In this document: positions 42,669-50,823 of the stretch, in pieces | Layout of the letters: every line of letters begins with the position of its first letter | Position numbering within the stretch: the stretch's first letter is position 1 | Source of the DNA: Cytophagales bacterium | GTDB taxonomy: Bacteria > Bacteroidota > Bacteroidia > Cytophagales > Thermoflexibacteraceae | Assembly (NCBI GenBank): GCA_013299115.1 | Contig: JAAFKA010000023.1 | Coordinates: 1-64,000, forward strand | Direction: 5' to 3' | Length of the DNA: 64,000 nt | The notes under the pieces: model-generated | Seen by the model: the letters and a program-made list of their open reading frames with translations, nothing else | The model's database searches: none | What the model was told of the DNA's origin: nothing | Translations under genes and position numbers: made by a program

Positions 42669-45659
42669 ATGCAAACAGATATAGACAGCCTCGATGCCAA
42701 AAAATACATTGTCATTAAAGGTGCAAGAGTAAATAACCTGAAAAACGTAAGTGTTGCCATTCCTCGCAACCAATTAGTGGTCATCACAGGCTTGTCGGGT
42801 TCGGGCAAGTCCTCGTTGGCTTTCGATACCTTGTTTGCAGAAGGGCAACGTATGTATGTGGAAAGCCTAAGTGCTTATGCTCGTCAATTTTTGGGTAGAA
42901 TGGAAAAGCCCGAAGTGGAGTATATCAGAGGAATTTCGCCCGCCATTGCCGTAGAGCAGAAGGTAAACACCCGCAATCCTCGTTCTACCGTAGGCACAAC
43001 GACTGAAATTTACGACTACCTCAAACTTTTGTTTGCTCGTATAGGCAAAACCTATTCTCCTGTTTCAGGTTTGCCTGTCCGCAAAGACTCAGTAACAGAT
43101 GTGGTTAATTTTATCAACCAAATGCCCGAAGGCACAAAATTTATGGTGCTTTGCCCCTTGCTACCCAAAAACAGAACTTTGGTAGAGGAACTTAAAATTT
43201 TATTGCAAAAAGGCTATACTCGGCTGTTTGTGGAGGGCAATGTGGTGGCAATAGAAGAGGTACTGAATAACCCCAACTTATCCGCCACCTTCAAGGTGTC
43301 GGATAAGTCGTTTTCTGAACAAAATCTTGCAATTTTGATAGATAGAAATGCAGTAAAAAAAGATGACGAAGAAAACCAATACCGCCTTGCCGACTCGGTG
43401 CAAACGGCTTTTTATGAAGGCGAAGGGACTTGTTGGGTAGCCAGCCCACAAACTCTAAGCCCCCTAACCCCCAAAGGGGGAATTGACGTAATAACGTCAA
43501 AAGCCCCCTTTGGGGGTTTGGGGGCTACTCCCCTTTTGGGGGTTGGGGGGCTTGCTTTCTCCGACAAATTCGAAGCAGATGGCATCAGTTTTGAGGAGCC
43601 AAGTGTCAATTTTTTTAGTTTCAACAATCCGTATGGGGCTTGCAAAACTTGCGAAGGTTTTGGCAATACGCTAGGCTTGGACATAGATTTGGTGATACCT
43701 AACAAAAGTTTGTCCGTTTACGAGGGTGCTATTGCCCCTTGGCGAACAGACAAAATGTCGGAATGGCAAGCACCCCTACTCAAACATTCTTTTAAGTTTG
43801 ATTTTCCTATTCACCGACCTTATCAAGACCTCACAGAAGAACAACAGGAATTGCTTTGGGTTGGCAATGAATATTTTGCGGGTTTAGGAGAATTTTTTAG
43901 GTTTTTGGAGGCAAATGCCCACCAAATTAAGTACAGAGTGTTGTTGTCGAGGTACAAATCCAAAATCACTTGCCCAGATTGCAAAGGTACAAGACTTCGC
44001 AAAGATGCCCAATATGTGAGAATTGGCAATTTGCCAACAAATGATAATTTGCCTGAACACCCCACAGAAAGGCGAAAATTTATTTGGAAACATACCTTGT
44101 CCATTGCAGAACTTGTGTTGCTACCCATTACACAGGCTTTGCAGTTTTTTGAAAATTTGCAACTTTCCGATTACGACCAAGCCGTAGCCAAACGAATTTT
44201 GACCGAAATTACCAGCCGTTTGCAATATATGAAACAGGTAGGTTTGGGCTATTTGACCCTCAACCGACTGACCTCCACCTTGTCGGGGGGAGAATTTCAA
44301 CGGATAAAATTGGCAACTTCTTTGGGTAGTGCCTTAGTGGGGTCTATGTATATTCTCGATGAGCCAAGCATAGGGCTACACCCCAGAGATACGCAAAATT
44401 TAATTGCCGTTTTGAAACAGTTGAGAGATTTGGGCAATACGGTGATTGTGGTCGAACATGAAGAGGAGGTCATGCGGGCAGCCGACCAACTGATAGACAT
44501 AGGCAAAGAAGCAGGCAGCAAAGGTGGGCATTTGATTTTTCAGGGCAAATTGAGTGAAATGCAATCGGATTTGGATAGTTATACGGCTGCTTATCTACTT
44601 GGCAATCAAGGCGTTGTAGTGCCTACGCACAGGCGACAATGGAATGAATACATAGAAATAAGCGGGGCAAGAGAAAACAATTTAAAAAACATTACAGTCA
44701 AATTTCCTTTGCAAGTCCTCACCGTAGTAACAGGCGTAAGTGGGTCGGGCAAGTCCACGTTGATAAAAAAAGTTTTGTACCCTGCTTTGAGCAAATACCT
44801 CAACAACACGCCTGAAAATCAGGAGGCTACGGGCAAAATGGAAAAATTATCGGGCAATTTAAAGGCTGTCCACCAGTTGGAATTGATAGACCAAAACCCC
44901 ATAGGCAAGTCTTCCCGTTCAAATCCTGTAACCTATTGCAAGGCATACGACCACATCAGAGAATTGTATGCAGATGTGCCGTTGGCAAAGCAACGGAACT
45001 ACAAAGCAGGTTTTTTTTCGTTTAACATAGAGGGCGGCAGGTGCGAAATGTGCCAGGGGGAAGGCAATGTTACGATAGAAATGCAATTTATGGCAGATTT
45101 GCGACTGAAATGCGAAAGTTGTAAAGGGCAACGGTTCAAACAAGAGATTTTGGAAGTGCAGCACAAAGGCAGAAACATAGCCGAAGTATTGGAAATGACC
45201 GTAGATGATGCCTTAGAGTTTTTTAAAGACCAAAAAAGTATAGCCGATAAATTGTTGCCTCTTGCCAAAGTAGGTTTGGGTTATGTGCAGTTGGGGCAGG
45301 CTTCCAGCACATTGAGTGGCGGCGAAGCCCAACGAGTGAAATTAGCCAGCTTTTTGGGCAAGGGTGGTGCTGCAAAAGACCACAACAAAATCTTTTTTGT
45401 CTTCGACGAACCCACCACAGGGCTGCACTTTCACGACATCAGCAAGTTGCTTTTTGCTATGAATGCCTTAGTGGAAGAAGGGCATACGGTTTTAGTCATA
45501 GAACACAACATGGAAGTAGTCAAATCGGCAGATTGGATTATAGATTTGGGGCAGGAAGGTGGCAACAATGGCGGACATCTCTGTTTTGAAGGCACACCAG
45601 AAAATATGATAAAATTGGAAGGCAACCATACGGCTGCGTATTTGAAAGGTAAATTGTAG
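42669..45659 (+). CDS. uvrA: Excinuclease ABC subunit A
   Basis: 996 residues: Walker A GLSGSGKSSLAFDTL near 38, zinc motif (TCPDCKGTRL region near 435), signature LSGGEFQRIKLA and LDEPSIGLHP, then a second Walker A GVSGSGKSTLI near 695, zinc finger CEMCQGEGNV...CESCKGQRF near 795-825, and STLSGGEAQRVKLA with DEPTTGLHF. It is the damage-recognition ATPase of nucleotide excision repair. It is about 45-50 residues longer than most UvrA; an insertion at about residues 262-295 (PLTPKGGIDVITSKAPFGG) is encoded by a G/C-run palindromic element. All catalytic motifs are intact, so the protein is probably functional. Confidence 0.97.
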   Translation: MQTDIDSLDAKKYIVIKGARVNNLKNVSVAIPRNQLVVITGLSGSGKSSLAFDTLFAEGQRMYVESLSAYARQFLGRMEKPEVEYIRGISPAIAVEQKVNTRNPRSTVGTTTEIYDYLKLLFARIGKTYSPVSGLPVRKDSVTDVVNFINQMPEGTKFMVLCPLLPKNRTLVEELKILLQKGYTRLFVEGNVVAIEEVLNNPNLSATFKVSDKSFSEQNLAILIDRNAVKKDDEENQYRLADSVQTAFYEGEGTCWVASPQTLSPLTPKGGIDVITSKAPFGGLGATPLLGVGGLAFSDKFEADGISFEEPSVNFFSFNNPYGACKTCEGFGNTLGLDIDLVIPNKSLSVYEGAIAPWRTDKMSEWQAPLLKHSFKFDFPIHRPYQDLTEEQQELLWVGNEYFAGLGEFFRFLEANAHQIKYRVLLSRYKSKITCPDCKGTRLRKDAQYVRIGNLPTNDNLPEHPTERRKFIWKHTLSIAELVLLPITQALQFFENLQLSDYDQAVAKRILTEITSRLQYMKQVGLGYLTLNRLTSTLSGGEFQRIKLATSLGSALVGSMYILDEPSIGLHPRDTQNLIAVLKQLRDLGNTVIVVEHEEEVMRAADQLIDIGKEAGSKGGHLIFQGKLSEMQSDLDSYTAAYLLGNQGVVVPTHRRQWNEYIEISGARENNLKNITVKFPLQVLTVVTGVSGSGKSTLIKKVLYPALSKYLNNTPENQEATGKMEKLSGNLKAVHQLELIDQNPIGKSSRSNPVTYCKAYDHIRELYADVPLAKQRNYKAGFFSFNIEGGRCEMCQGEGNVTIEMQFMADLRLKCESCKGQRFKQEILEVQHKGRNIAEVLEMTVDDALEFFKDQKSIADKLLPLAKVGLGYVQLGQASSTLSGGEAQRVKLASFLGKGGAAKDHNKIFFVFDEPTTGLHFHDISKLLFAMNALVEEGHTVLVIEHNMEVVKSADWIIDLGQEGGNNGGHLCFEGTPENMIKLEGNHTAAYLKGKL
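43456..43552 (+). mobile_element. Palindromic element inserted in frame within uvrA
   Basis: About 97 bases of alternating C5/G5 runs: AAGCCCCCTAACCCCCAAAG ... TTGACGTAATAACGTCAA ... CTTTGGGGGTTTGGGGGCTA, then a further CCCCTTTTGGGGGTTGGGGG. The first 70 bases form a near-perfect palindrome centred on ACGTAATAACGT. Composition differs sharply from the rest of uvrA. The insert keeps the frame and adds about 32 residues, similar in principle to Rickettsia palindromic elements. Confidence 0.85.
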
Positions 45660-45670
45660 AAAATGAATAT

Positions 45671-45793
45671 GGTTGTCCGACAATTTTTGTGGAATGAAAA
45701 CAATGTAGGTTTTGTGATTTATCAAATGCTCTGCCCAAAAAGAGGCTTTGATAAAGCAAAGCCCTATGTTTCCACAAAAATTGTCGGACAACC
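45671..45793 (-). mobile_element. 123-bp palindromic MITE, copy 3
   Basis: Ends GGTTGTCCGACAATTTTTGT and ACAAAAATTGTCGGACAACC are perfect inverted repeats. The inside is in the opposite orientation to copies 1 and 2. Flanks ATGAATAT / ATAAAAAT agree at six of eight positions, an eroded target duplication. It starts 12 bases after the uvrA stop and may serve as its terminator; 45794-45938 holds no gene. Confidence 0.85.
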
Positions 45794-45938
45794 ATAAAAA
45801 TTACCTCTCAAAACATTTTTAGTAGCTAAAAAATAATTAGCTTTGCCAACAAAATCCAAGTTTGTGTATGAATACGCAACTACCAAAACAAAGCCATAGC
45901 CTTGTGCTATGCTCTGTTTATAAGGTATAAGAAAAAAC

Positions 45939-46682
45939 ATGAAAAGTTTAGGAAAATATTTGCTGTTTATGTGGCGAGTTTGCACCAATAGAGAAAAGTT
46001 TGGTGTCTATATCAAACTCTACTTTGAGGAATGTATGCTCATCGGCATAGACTCTTTGGTCATTGTGTCTATTGTATCCACCTTTATTGGGGCTGTTACA
46101 GCAGTGCAAACAGTTTATAACTTGGTAAGCCCGTTGATTCCGCTATATGTAGTGGGTTTAATAGTCCGCGACATGACTATTTTAGAGTTAGCCCCTACCA
46201 TTACAGGTATTGTCTTTGCTGGTAAGGTAGGTTCCAACATTGCAGGGCAATTAGGCACTATGCGAATAACCGAACAAGTAGATGCGTTGGAAGTAATGGG
46301 AATTAACTCGGCATCATATTTGGTACTACCCAAAATTGTGGCAGGCTTGACTATGTATCCTTTGTTGGTAATTTTAGCAGGTTTTTTGGCTATTTATGGT
46401 GGATATGTGGCAGGTACTTTTGCTGGTTTATTTACTCCAGAAGACTATATTACAGGTATTAGAAGTGATTTTAAACCTTTTAGTTTTATCTTTGCCTTTG
46501 TCAAAGCCTTTATTTTTTCTTTTTTGGTAACAAGCATTTCTGCCTACAAAGGCTATCATACGCAAGGCGGGGCATTGGAAGTGGGCGAAGCAAGTACGCA
46601 AGCCGTAACCAATAGCTGCATTGCTATTTTATCTGCTGATTTTTTAATTACGCAACTCTTAGCTGAATTCTTGACAACTTAA
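45939..46682 (+). CDS. mlaE: MlaE-family lipid ABC transporter permease
   Basis: 247 residues of the MlaE/YrbE (DUF140) type: several membrane segments with the conserved FIGAVTAVQTVYNL, RDMTILELAPTITGIVFAGK, GSNIAGQLGTMRITEQVDAL and EALEVMG-like motifs, and SAYKGYHTQGGALEVGEAST near the end. It forms the inner-membrane part of the Mla pathway that moves phospholipids between membranes. MlaF and MlaD genes are not adjacent, since the next gene is on the other strand. Confidence 0.9.
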   Translation: MKSLGKYLLFMWRVCTNREKFGVYIKLYFEECMLIGIDSLVIVSIVSTFIGAVTAVQTVYNLVSPLIPLYVVGLIVRDMTILELAPTITGIVFAGKVGSNIAGQLGTMRITEQVDALEVMGINSASYLVLPKIVAGLTMYPLLVILAGFLAIYGGYVAGTFAGLFTPEDYITGIRSDFKPFSFIFAFVKAFIFSFLVTSISAYKGYHTQGGALEVGEASTQAVTNSCIAILSADFLITQLLAEFLTT

Positions 46683-46699
46683 TCCATTTATCTATTCTC

Positions 46700-47572
46700 T
46701 TAAATTCTTTCAAACTTAATAGGTTCATTTTCAACAACTTGTATAGCATCTGCCAATTCATTTTCGTCTAACCGCAAATCGTCATCACTGTCCATGTCAA
46801 ACGGATTTTCTAATTGGTCTTGAATATTGGAAAGGCTTACCAAAATACAGCTATACAAAACAGGCAACAAATAATAGAGTTCATAATACGGCTCGTTGGA
46901 GTATTTGGTAAGGTAATAACCAAAATAAGGTGCGCAAAACAAGGGAAAACTATAATTGAAAAACAAGGTAAAAGACCGCAAACTATAAGGTGTGCGGTAA
47001 ATTAAGACACATTTTAGTCTTTCGTAGTCGGTAATGATTTTGGAGAGGTATTGGTCTAATCGGGACAATTCGCTGGGTGTAACACCGCCTTTGCGGAGGT
47101 CTTGAATAAACAACGAAATTCGATTAAACTTGTCGTAAACCAACGAGTCGTTTTTTTCCATTTTTTCGGAGTCTTGGGTCAAATATTCACTCATATCTGC
47201 ATAAAAACTTACCAATAAGTTTCGTAAATAGACCTTATCGGGTTGATAATAGGGCTGCATAGCCCAGTTTTTGGAGGCAAGATACAGGGCTAAGGTATGA
47301 GCTTTTACGTCAGACAAACATCGCAGGGCATCTTCGCGTCTGCGGTAGGCACTGTTGATAGAAAAAACAATAGGAAAAATGATAGACGTAAACAAAAAAG
47401 ACATAGGCAAGTCGCCAATAAAACCATAAGTTTTGCAAATGTAAGTGCCTAAAGTAGATAGAAAAATAAGGATTACATCATTTACATTAGCAACGAGCAA
47501 AATAATGTTTAACAGTCTTTTAAATTTTACTTTCTTCTTTTTTAGAGTAACAAATGATTTGATAGCAGTCAT
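46700..47572 (-). CDS. Bestrophin-like membrane protein (tentative)
   Basis: 290 residues with about four membrane segments: VNDVILIFLSTLGTYICKTY, PMSFLFTSIIFPIVFSINSA, FNYSFPLFCAPYFGYYL and YYLLPVLYSCILVSLSNI. The end of the last segment continues DQLENPFDMDSDDDLRLDE. This and RTPYSLRSFTLFFNYSFPL recall bestrophin/RFP-type channels (IxxP and EDPFxxDxDDL motifs), but similarity is weak. It could be an anion channel or an unrelated family. Confidence 0.5.
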   Translation of the reverse strand: MTAIKSFVTLKKKKVKFKRLLNIILLVANVNDVILIFLSTLGTYICKTYGFIGDLPMSFLFTSIIFPIVFSINSAYRRREDALRCLSDVKAHTLALYLASKNWAMQPYYQPDKVYLRNLLVSFYADMSEYLTQDSEKMEKNDSLVYDKFNRISLFIQDLRKGGVTPSELSRLDQYLSKIITDYERLKCVLIYRTPYSLRSFTLFFNYSFPLFCAPYFGYYLTKYSNEPYYELYYLLPVLYSCILVSLSNIQDQLENPFDMDSDDDLRLDENELADAIQVVENEPIKFERI

Positions 47573-47667
47573 TGGTAAGCAGTTGTAAGTTTTTAGTCGA
47601 TTAGTTTAACGCAATGTTACAAAAATATTAAGAAAAATTAGTAAACTAATAAATCTAAGTGCTTAAA

Positions 47668-47698
47668 TTTGAATTGCAATGATTTTTTTTTACTTTTG
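47668..47698 (+). promoter_or_regulatory. Consensus promoter of the lipoprotein gene at 47719
   Basis: TTTG (47668-47671), 19 bases, TACTTTTG (47691-47698), matching -33 TTTG / -7 TAnnTTTG. The start codon is 20 bases after the -7 element, giving a very short leader. Confidence 0.7.
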
Positions 47699-47718
47699 AT
47701 TAAACCAATCATTTTTAT

Positions 47719-48402
47719 ATGCTTACCAACCGATGTTTATTCGTATTTTTGGCTTTGTTAGCAGCTTGTTTTTCTACGGCTTGCAAAGAAAAAAAACAGG
47801 TGGAAGTGGCTAATCCTGTGTTTAGGAAGTTTATTTCCCAAATAGACACCTTACATCTGCCTTATACGCTAAACTCCGAAGCAAAAAATCATGCCCAATT
47901 TACGGCTTTTATTAACTCCAAGACCGAAGTCGACTCGGCTTTTGCCCATACCCTTATGCTGGACAGCCATAGCCAAGAAACCCTGATTGGCGATACGACC
48001 CACGAAGACCGAAGTCGCCAACACCATTATTACTACCACATTATTGGTTTTTTGCCCCACAAAAACAAATATATTTTACTTTATGGCAGAAATACCAAAG
48101 AGGAACATGACGATATTCACGTTTTTATGGCTGTTTACAGTCAAGACGGCACAAAAAACGGAGAAATTATTTTTCACAAACCTTTGTTAGATATTTTGCC
48201 AACCGAACTAAGACGTGCCTCTACCATTAAGGCAGATACAACAATGATGATAAGCAAAGTAAAGGTAGAACACGAATTTGTAAACGGAATAGAAAATGAA
48301 ATGACTCCCTACCACAAAGTAGAGTATGACTACTTCTATACGATTGATTACCAGGGAAATATCTTGCAAGGAAAACACAATAAACACGAGGTGCAAGAGT
48401 AA
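47719..48402 (+). CDS. Lipoprotein, unknown function
   Basis: 227 residues. Lipoprotein signal peptide MLTNRCLFVFLALLAACFST with a lipobox ending at Cys (STACKEKK). The mature part contains FISQIDTLHLPYTLNSEAK and, near the end, VEYDYFYTIDYQGNILQGK, a mix of beta strands with no family I recognise. It may be part of a two-gene unit with the small membrane protein at 48510. Confidence 0.75.
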   Translation: MLTNRCLFVFLALLAACFSTACKEKKQVEVANPVFRKFISQIDTLHLPYTLNSEAKNHAQFTAFINSKTEVDSAFAHTLMLDSHSQETLIGDTTHEDRSRQHHYYYHIIGFLPHKNKYILLYGRNTKEEHDDIHVFMAVYSQDGTKNGEIIFHKPLLDILPTELRRASTIKADTTMMISKVKVEHEFVNGIENEMTPYHKVEYDYFYTIDYQGNILQGKHNKHEVQE

Positions 48403-48412
48403 TTTTTTTTAA

Positions 48413-48505
48413 TGTTGAATTTTGAATTTTTAATGTTGAATTTAAAAAACAACATTCAACATTCAAAATTAATCATTCAAAATTAAACATTCAAAATTCA
48501 AAATT
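48413..48505. repeat. A/T-rich ATTCAAAATT repeat cluster
   Basis: Variants of TGTTGAATTTTGAATTT and its complement AACATTCAAAATT alternate across about 90 bases. They form several possible hairpins between two genes. Simple intergenic repeat, no coding. Confidence 0.6.
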
Positions 48506-48509
48506 GCCT

Positions 48510-48788
48510 ATGTTTGTCCTCAAAAGCATTTTGCTAACCACTTTACTCTCTTTAGTTTTGGGCTTGACCTTTGGCTATTTGGGTACTCTCCATGTAACAG
48601 ACCACGCCCACGCCATATTTCCTTCATGGTTAGTGGCTGCTGTGCTTATCTATTTCGTCTGTTTTATTAGTGGGGTCATTACCACTATTTTGTTCAAAAT
48701 CAAAGATATAGAAAACCTCCAACGGCTGTTACAAGTGATTAGCATAGCGGGCTTAATAGCTTTGGTGCTGGTATTTGTGTTATTTTGA
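48510..48788 (+). CDS. Small integral membrane protein, unknown function
   Basis: 92 residues from ATG 48510 with three hydrophobic segments: ILLTTLLSLVLGLTFGYLG, WLVAAVLIYFVCFISGVITT and VISIAGLIALVLVFVLF. A TTG start six bases upstream is less likely. No known domain. Followed by a strong hairpin. Confidence 0.65.
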   Translation: MFVLKSILLTTLLSLVLGLTFGYLGTLHVTDHAHAIFPSWLVAAVLIYFVCFISGVITTILFKIKDIENLQRLLQVISIAGLIALVLVFVLF

Positions 48789-48813
48789 AAATTTTTCTAT
48801 CTATTTCATATAA

Positions 48814-48860
48814 TGCAAAAGTGCCAATAAAGATGTAATCTTTATTGGCACTTTTGCATA
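48814..48860. terminator. Long perfect hairpin between convergent genes
   Basis: ATGCAAAAGTGCCAATAAAG and its complement CTTTATTGGCACTTTTGCAT form a 22-bp stem around GTA. It lies in the gap between the membrane protein and the receiver gene and can terminate both. Confidence 0.75.
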
Positions 48861-48876
48861 GCTCTTACCTAAAAGA

Positions 48877-49293
48877 CTATGAAATAGGAGTTAAAATACT
48901 CCGTACACCTTTCAGCACATCATCTGTAAGAGGTTTGGTTACAAATTTAATCACGTGACCATTGTTTACAATCTTGTCAATGTCTCGTTTGTTGTCTGAA
49001 CTCGACAAAATAATGACCTTTGATTTATTGCGAATGGTGTCTGGAAACTTGCCAAATTCGTACAAAAAGATAAAACCATCAACAATAGGCATATTGATGT
49101 CTAAGAAAATTAAATCAGGCAAGGCATCGGGGTTATTTTGATTTGCTTCCAAATACTGCAAAGCACTTTTGCCTGAATTTTTAATTTCTATCCGTTTGGC
49201 AAATTTGGTAAGCTCAATGATGCGTTTGCTAATAAAATTATCCGTATCGTTGTCATCTACTAACATGACTAAATCTACTGCCGGACTGTTCAT
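48877..49293 (-). CDS. Single-domain response regulator (receiver only)
   Basis: 138 residues from MNSPAVDLV (49293); the longer frame adds an unlikely N-terminus. Receiver motifs: MLVDDNDTDNF (acidic pair), LPDLIFLDINMPIVDG with the phospho-acceptor Asp near residue 70, IILSSS (conserved Ser/Thr) and FVTKPLTDD with the KP pair. No output domain, so it works by protein contact like CheY or as a phosphate shuttle. The extended ALQYLEANQNNPDALPDLI loop is typical of Rcp1-like regulators. No kinase gene is adjacent. Confidence 0.9.
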   Translation of the reverse strand: MNSPAVDLVMLVDDNDTDNFISKRIIELTKFAKRIEIKNSGKSALQYLEANQNNPDALPDLIFLDINMPIVDGFIFLYEFGKFPDTIRNKSKVIILSSSDNKRDIDKIVNNGHVIKFVTKPLTDDVLKGVRSILTPIS

Positions 49294-49516
49294 ATTGATA
49301 TGGTGTGTTTTGATAACTATGGTTGAAACTCTACACGCTAAAACTTTGGAAACTCCAAAACAGCTACACAGGTACTTGTATCTCGTAAAGATAATAAAAC
49401 TTTGCAAATAGAAAATAATCTTTCATTTTTTTTAATCTTTTTTTCTCTCCACCCATAGCTTGTGGTCTGCTTAGGTAGCTTTGAGTAAATAAAAACAGTT
49501 AAACCTCCTTCCCAAT

Positions 49517-50653
49517 ATGGCAAAACAAGTGAATGACAAAAGCACCAAAACAGAGATTTTGGAGGCTTACAAAGAGTTGGCTGCTACCTTGCAACTGCTC
49601 TCAAAGGACAAAAAGGCTATGGAAAACGAAATAGCCAAGCTAAACAAGCAAATTACGCTGGCTCATGCGGCGGCTCCTGCACCTCTCACGCACACGCAAC
49701 TGCTGCCCCAAACCAATGCTGTTATTTTTCCGCCTTTAGTGGGTTTTGGCAAAAACGACAACTACCAAGTGGAGGATATTATCGATGTTTTCGAAAATAT
49801 AAAAGAAGGTTTTGGCAATGCAGGTAGCAATTTATCGGGTAAACTGACCAAAGAAGCCAATGAATTGTTGGAAGTGCAAAAGCAAATAGGCGAGGTAGAG
49901 GCTGCTATCAAAGAACTGCACAGCATTACGGCAATAGACGACAATACCTTAGTGCTGCTGGTCGACGAGTACGAGGAAAAATCTAAATTGTTCTCTAAAT
50001 CGTACAAAGAGCAAGAGGAAAACCTAAACAAAGCATGGGCAGACCTCCAAAAAACGTGGCAAAAAGAAACCGAAGACCACGAACTCAAACTAAAAGAACG
50101 AAACGCCAATCTTGCCAAAGAAAATAAACGGGAGGCAGACAGCTATCACTACCAAGTGGAGCAAGAACGGAAATGGGCAAAAGACCAAGCCGAACAGCAA
50201 AGGAAAAAACTCTATGCCGAACTCGAAGACCTGAAACAAGCAAAGCAAAAAGAGTGGGCAGAGAAAGAAAAACAGTTGGCTGCACGTGAAAAAGAGGTGG
50301 CAGAAACCAAAGCAAAAGCAGAGGAACTACCTGATAAACAGGAGAAAGAACTCAAAAAAGTGAAAGAGGAAACCAAAGGGGCTATCAGACGTGATGCCCA
50401 AATTAAGGCAAACTTGCTGGCAAAAGAAAACGAAGGTTTCAAAAGGCTCAACGACCTGAAAATCAAATCTTTGGAGGAAAATGTGAGCAAACAACAAGAC
50501 CAAGTAGCATTGCTCCGCAGTCAATTAGCAGAAACGCTGAAACAGGCAAAAGATTTGGCGGTGAAAGCCATAGAAGGCACAGCAAACAGCAAATCCTTCG
50601 ATGCCATGCGTGAGATAGCCATTGAGCAAGCCAAACAGCAAAAACAAAGGTAA
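49517..50653 (+). CDS. Long coiled-coil protein, unknown function
   Basis: 378 residues. Coiled-coil segments at about 5-50 and 115-365, very rich in Lys, Glu, Gln and Ala (AEQQRKKLYAELEDLKQA, EWAEKEKQLAAREKEVAE), separated by a Pro/Ala stretch (HAAAPAPLTHTQLLPQ). No signal peptide and no membrane segment, so cytoplasmic. It looks like a scaffold or filament-type protein. Similar proteins are common in this phylum without known function. Stand-alone gene. Confidence 0.7.
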   Translation: MAKQVNDKSTKTEILEAYKELAATLQLLSKDKKAMENEIAKLNKQITLAHAAAPAPLTHTQLLPQTNAVIFPPLVGFGKNDNYQVEDIIDVFENIKEGFGNAGSNLSGKLTKEANELLEVQKQIGEVEAAIKELHSITAIDDNTLVLLVDEYEEKSKLFSKSYKEQEENLNKAWADLQKTWQKETEDHELKLKERNANLAKENKREADSYHYQVEQERKWAKDQAEQQRKKLYAELEDLKQAKQKEWAEKEKQLAAREKEVAETKAKAEELPDKQEKELKKVKEETKGAIRRDAQIKANLLAKENEGFKRLNDLKIKSLEENVSKQQDQVALLRSQLAETLKQAKDLAVKAIEGTANSKSFDAMREIAIEQAKQQKQR

Positions 50654-50658
50654 TACTC

Positions 50659-50765
50659 AGAAGGTGTCCGAAAGTCAAAAATTTGGAATTTTATAAAATA
50701 TGCCTCATTGGGAATCAATTATTTATATTTTTGTTTTTCAGTTTTTTGACTTTCGAACAGCCTCT
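50659..50765. repeat. Imperfect inverted repeat after the coiled-coil gene
   Basis: AGAAGGTGTCCGAAAGTCAA at the left pairs with TTGACTTTCGAACAGCCTCT at the right across about 60 A/T-rich bases. The arms resemble the relA terminator arms (AGAGGCTGTCCGAAAAG). Possibly a decayed palindromic element; no gene in 50654-50823. Confidence 0.45.
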
Positions 50766-50823
50766 AAATGTAGCTTTAGCATTACTTGTGTAGCACTACC
50801 TCGTATTTTATACCTCACATCTC

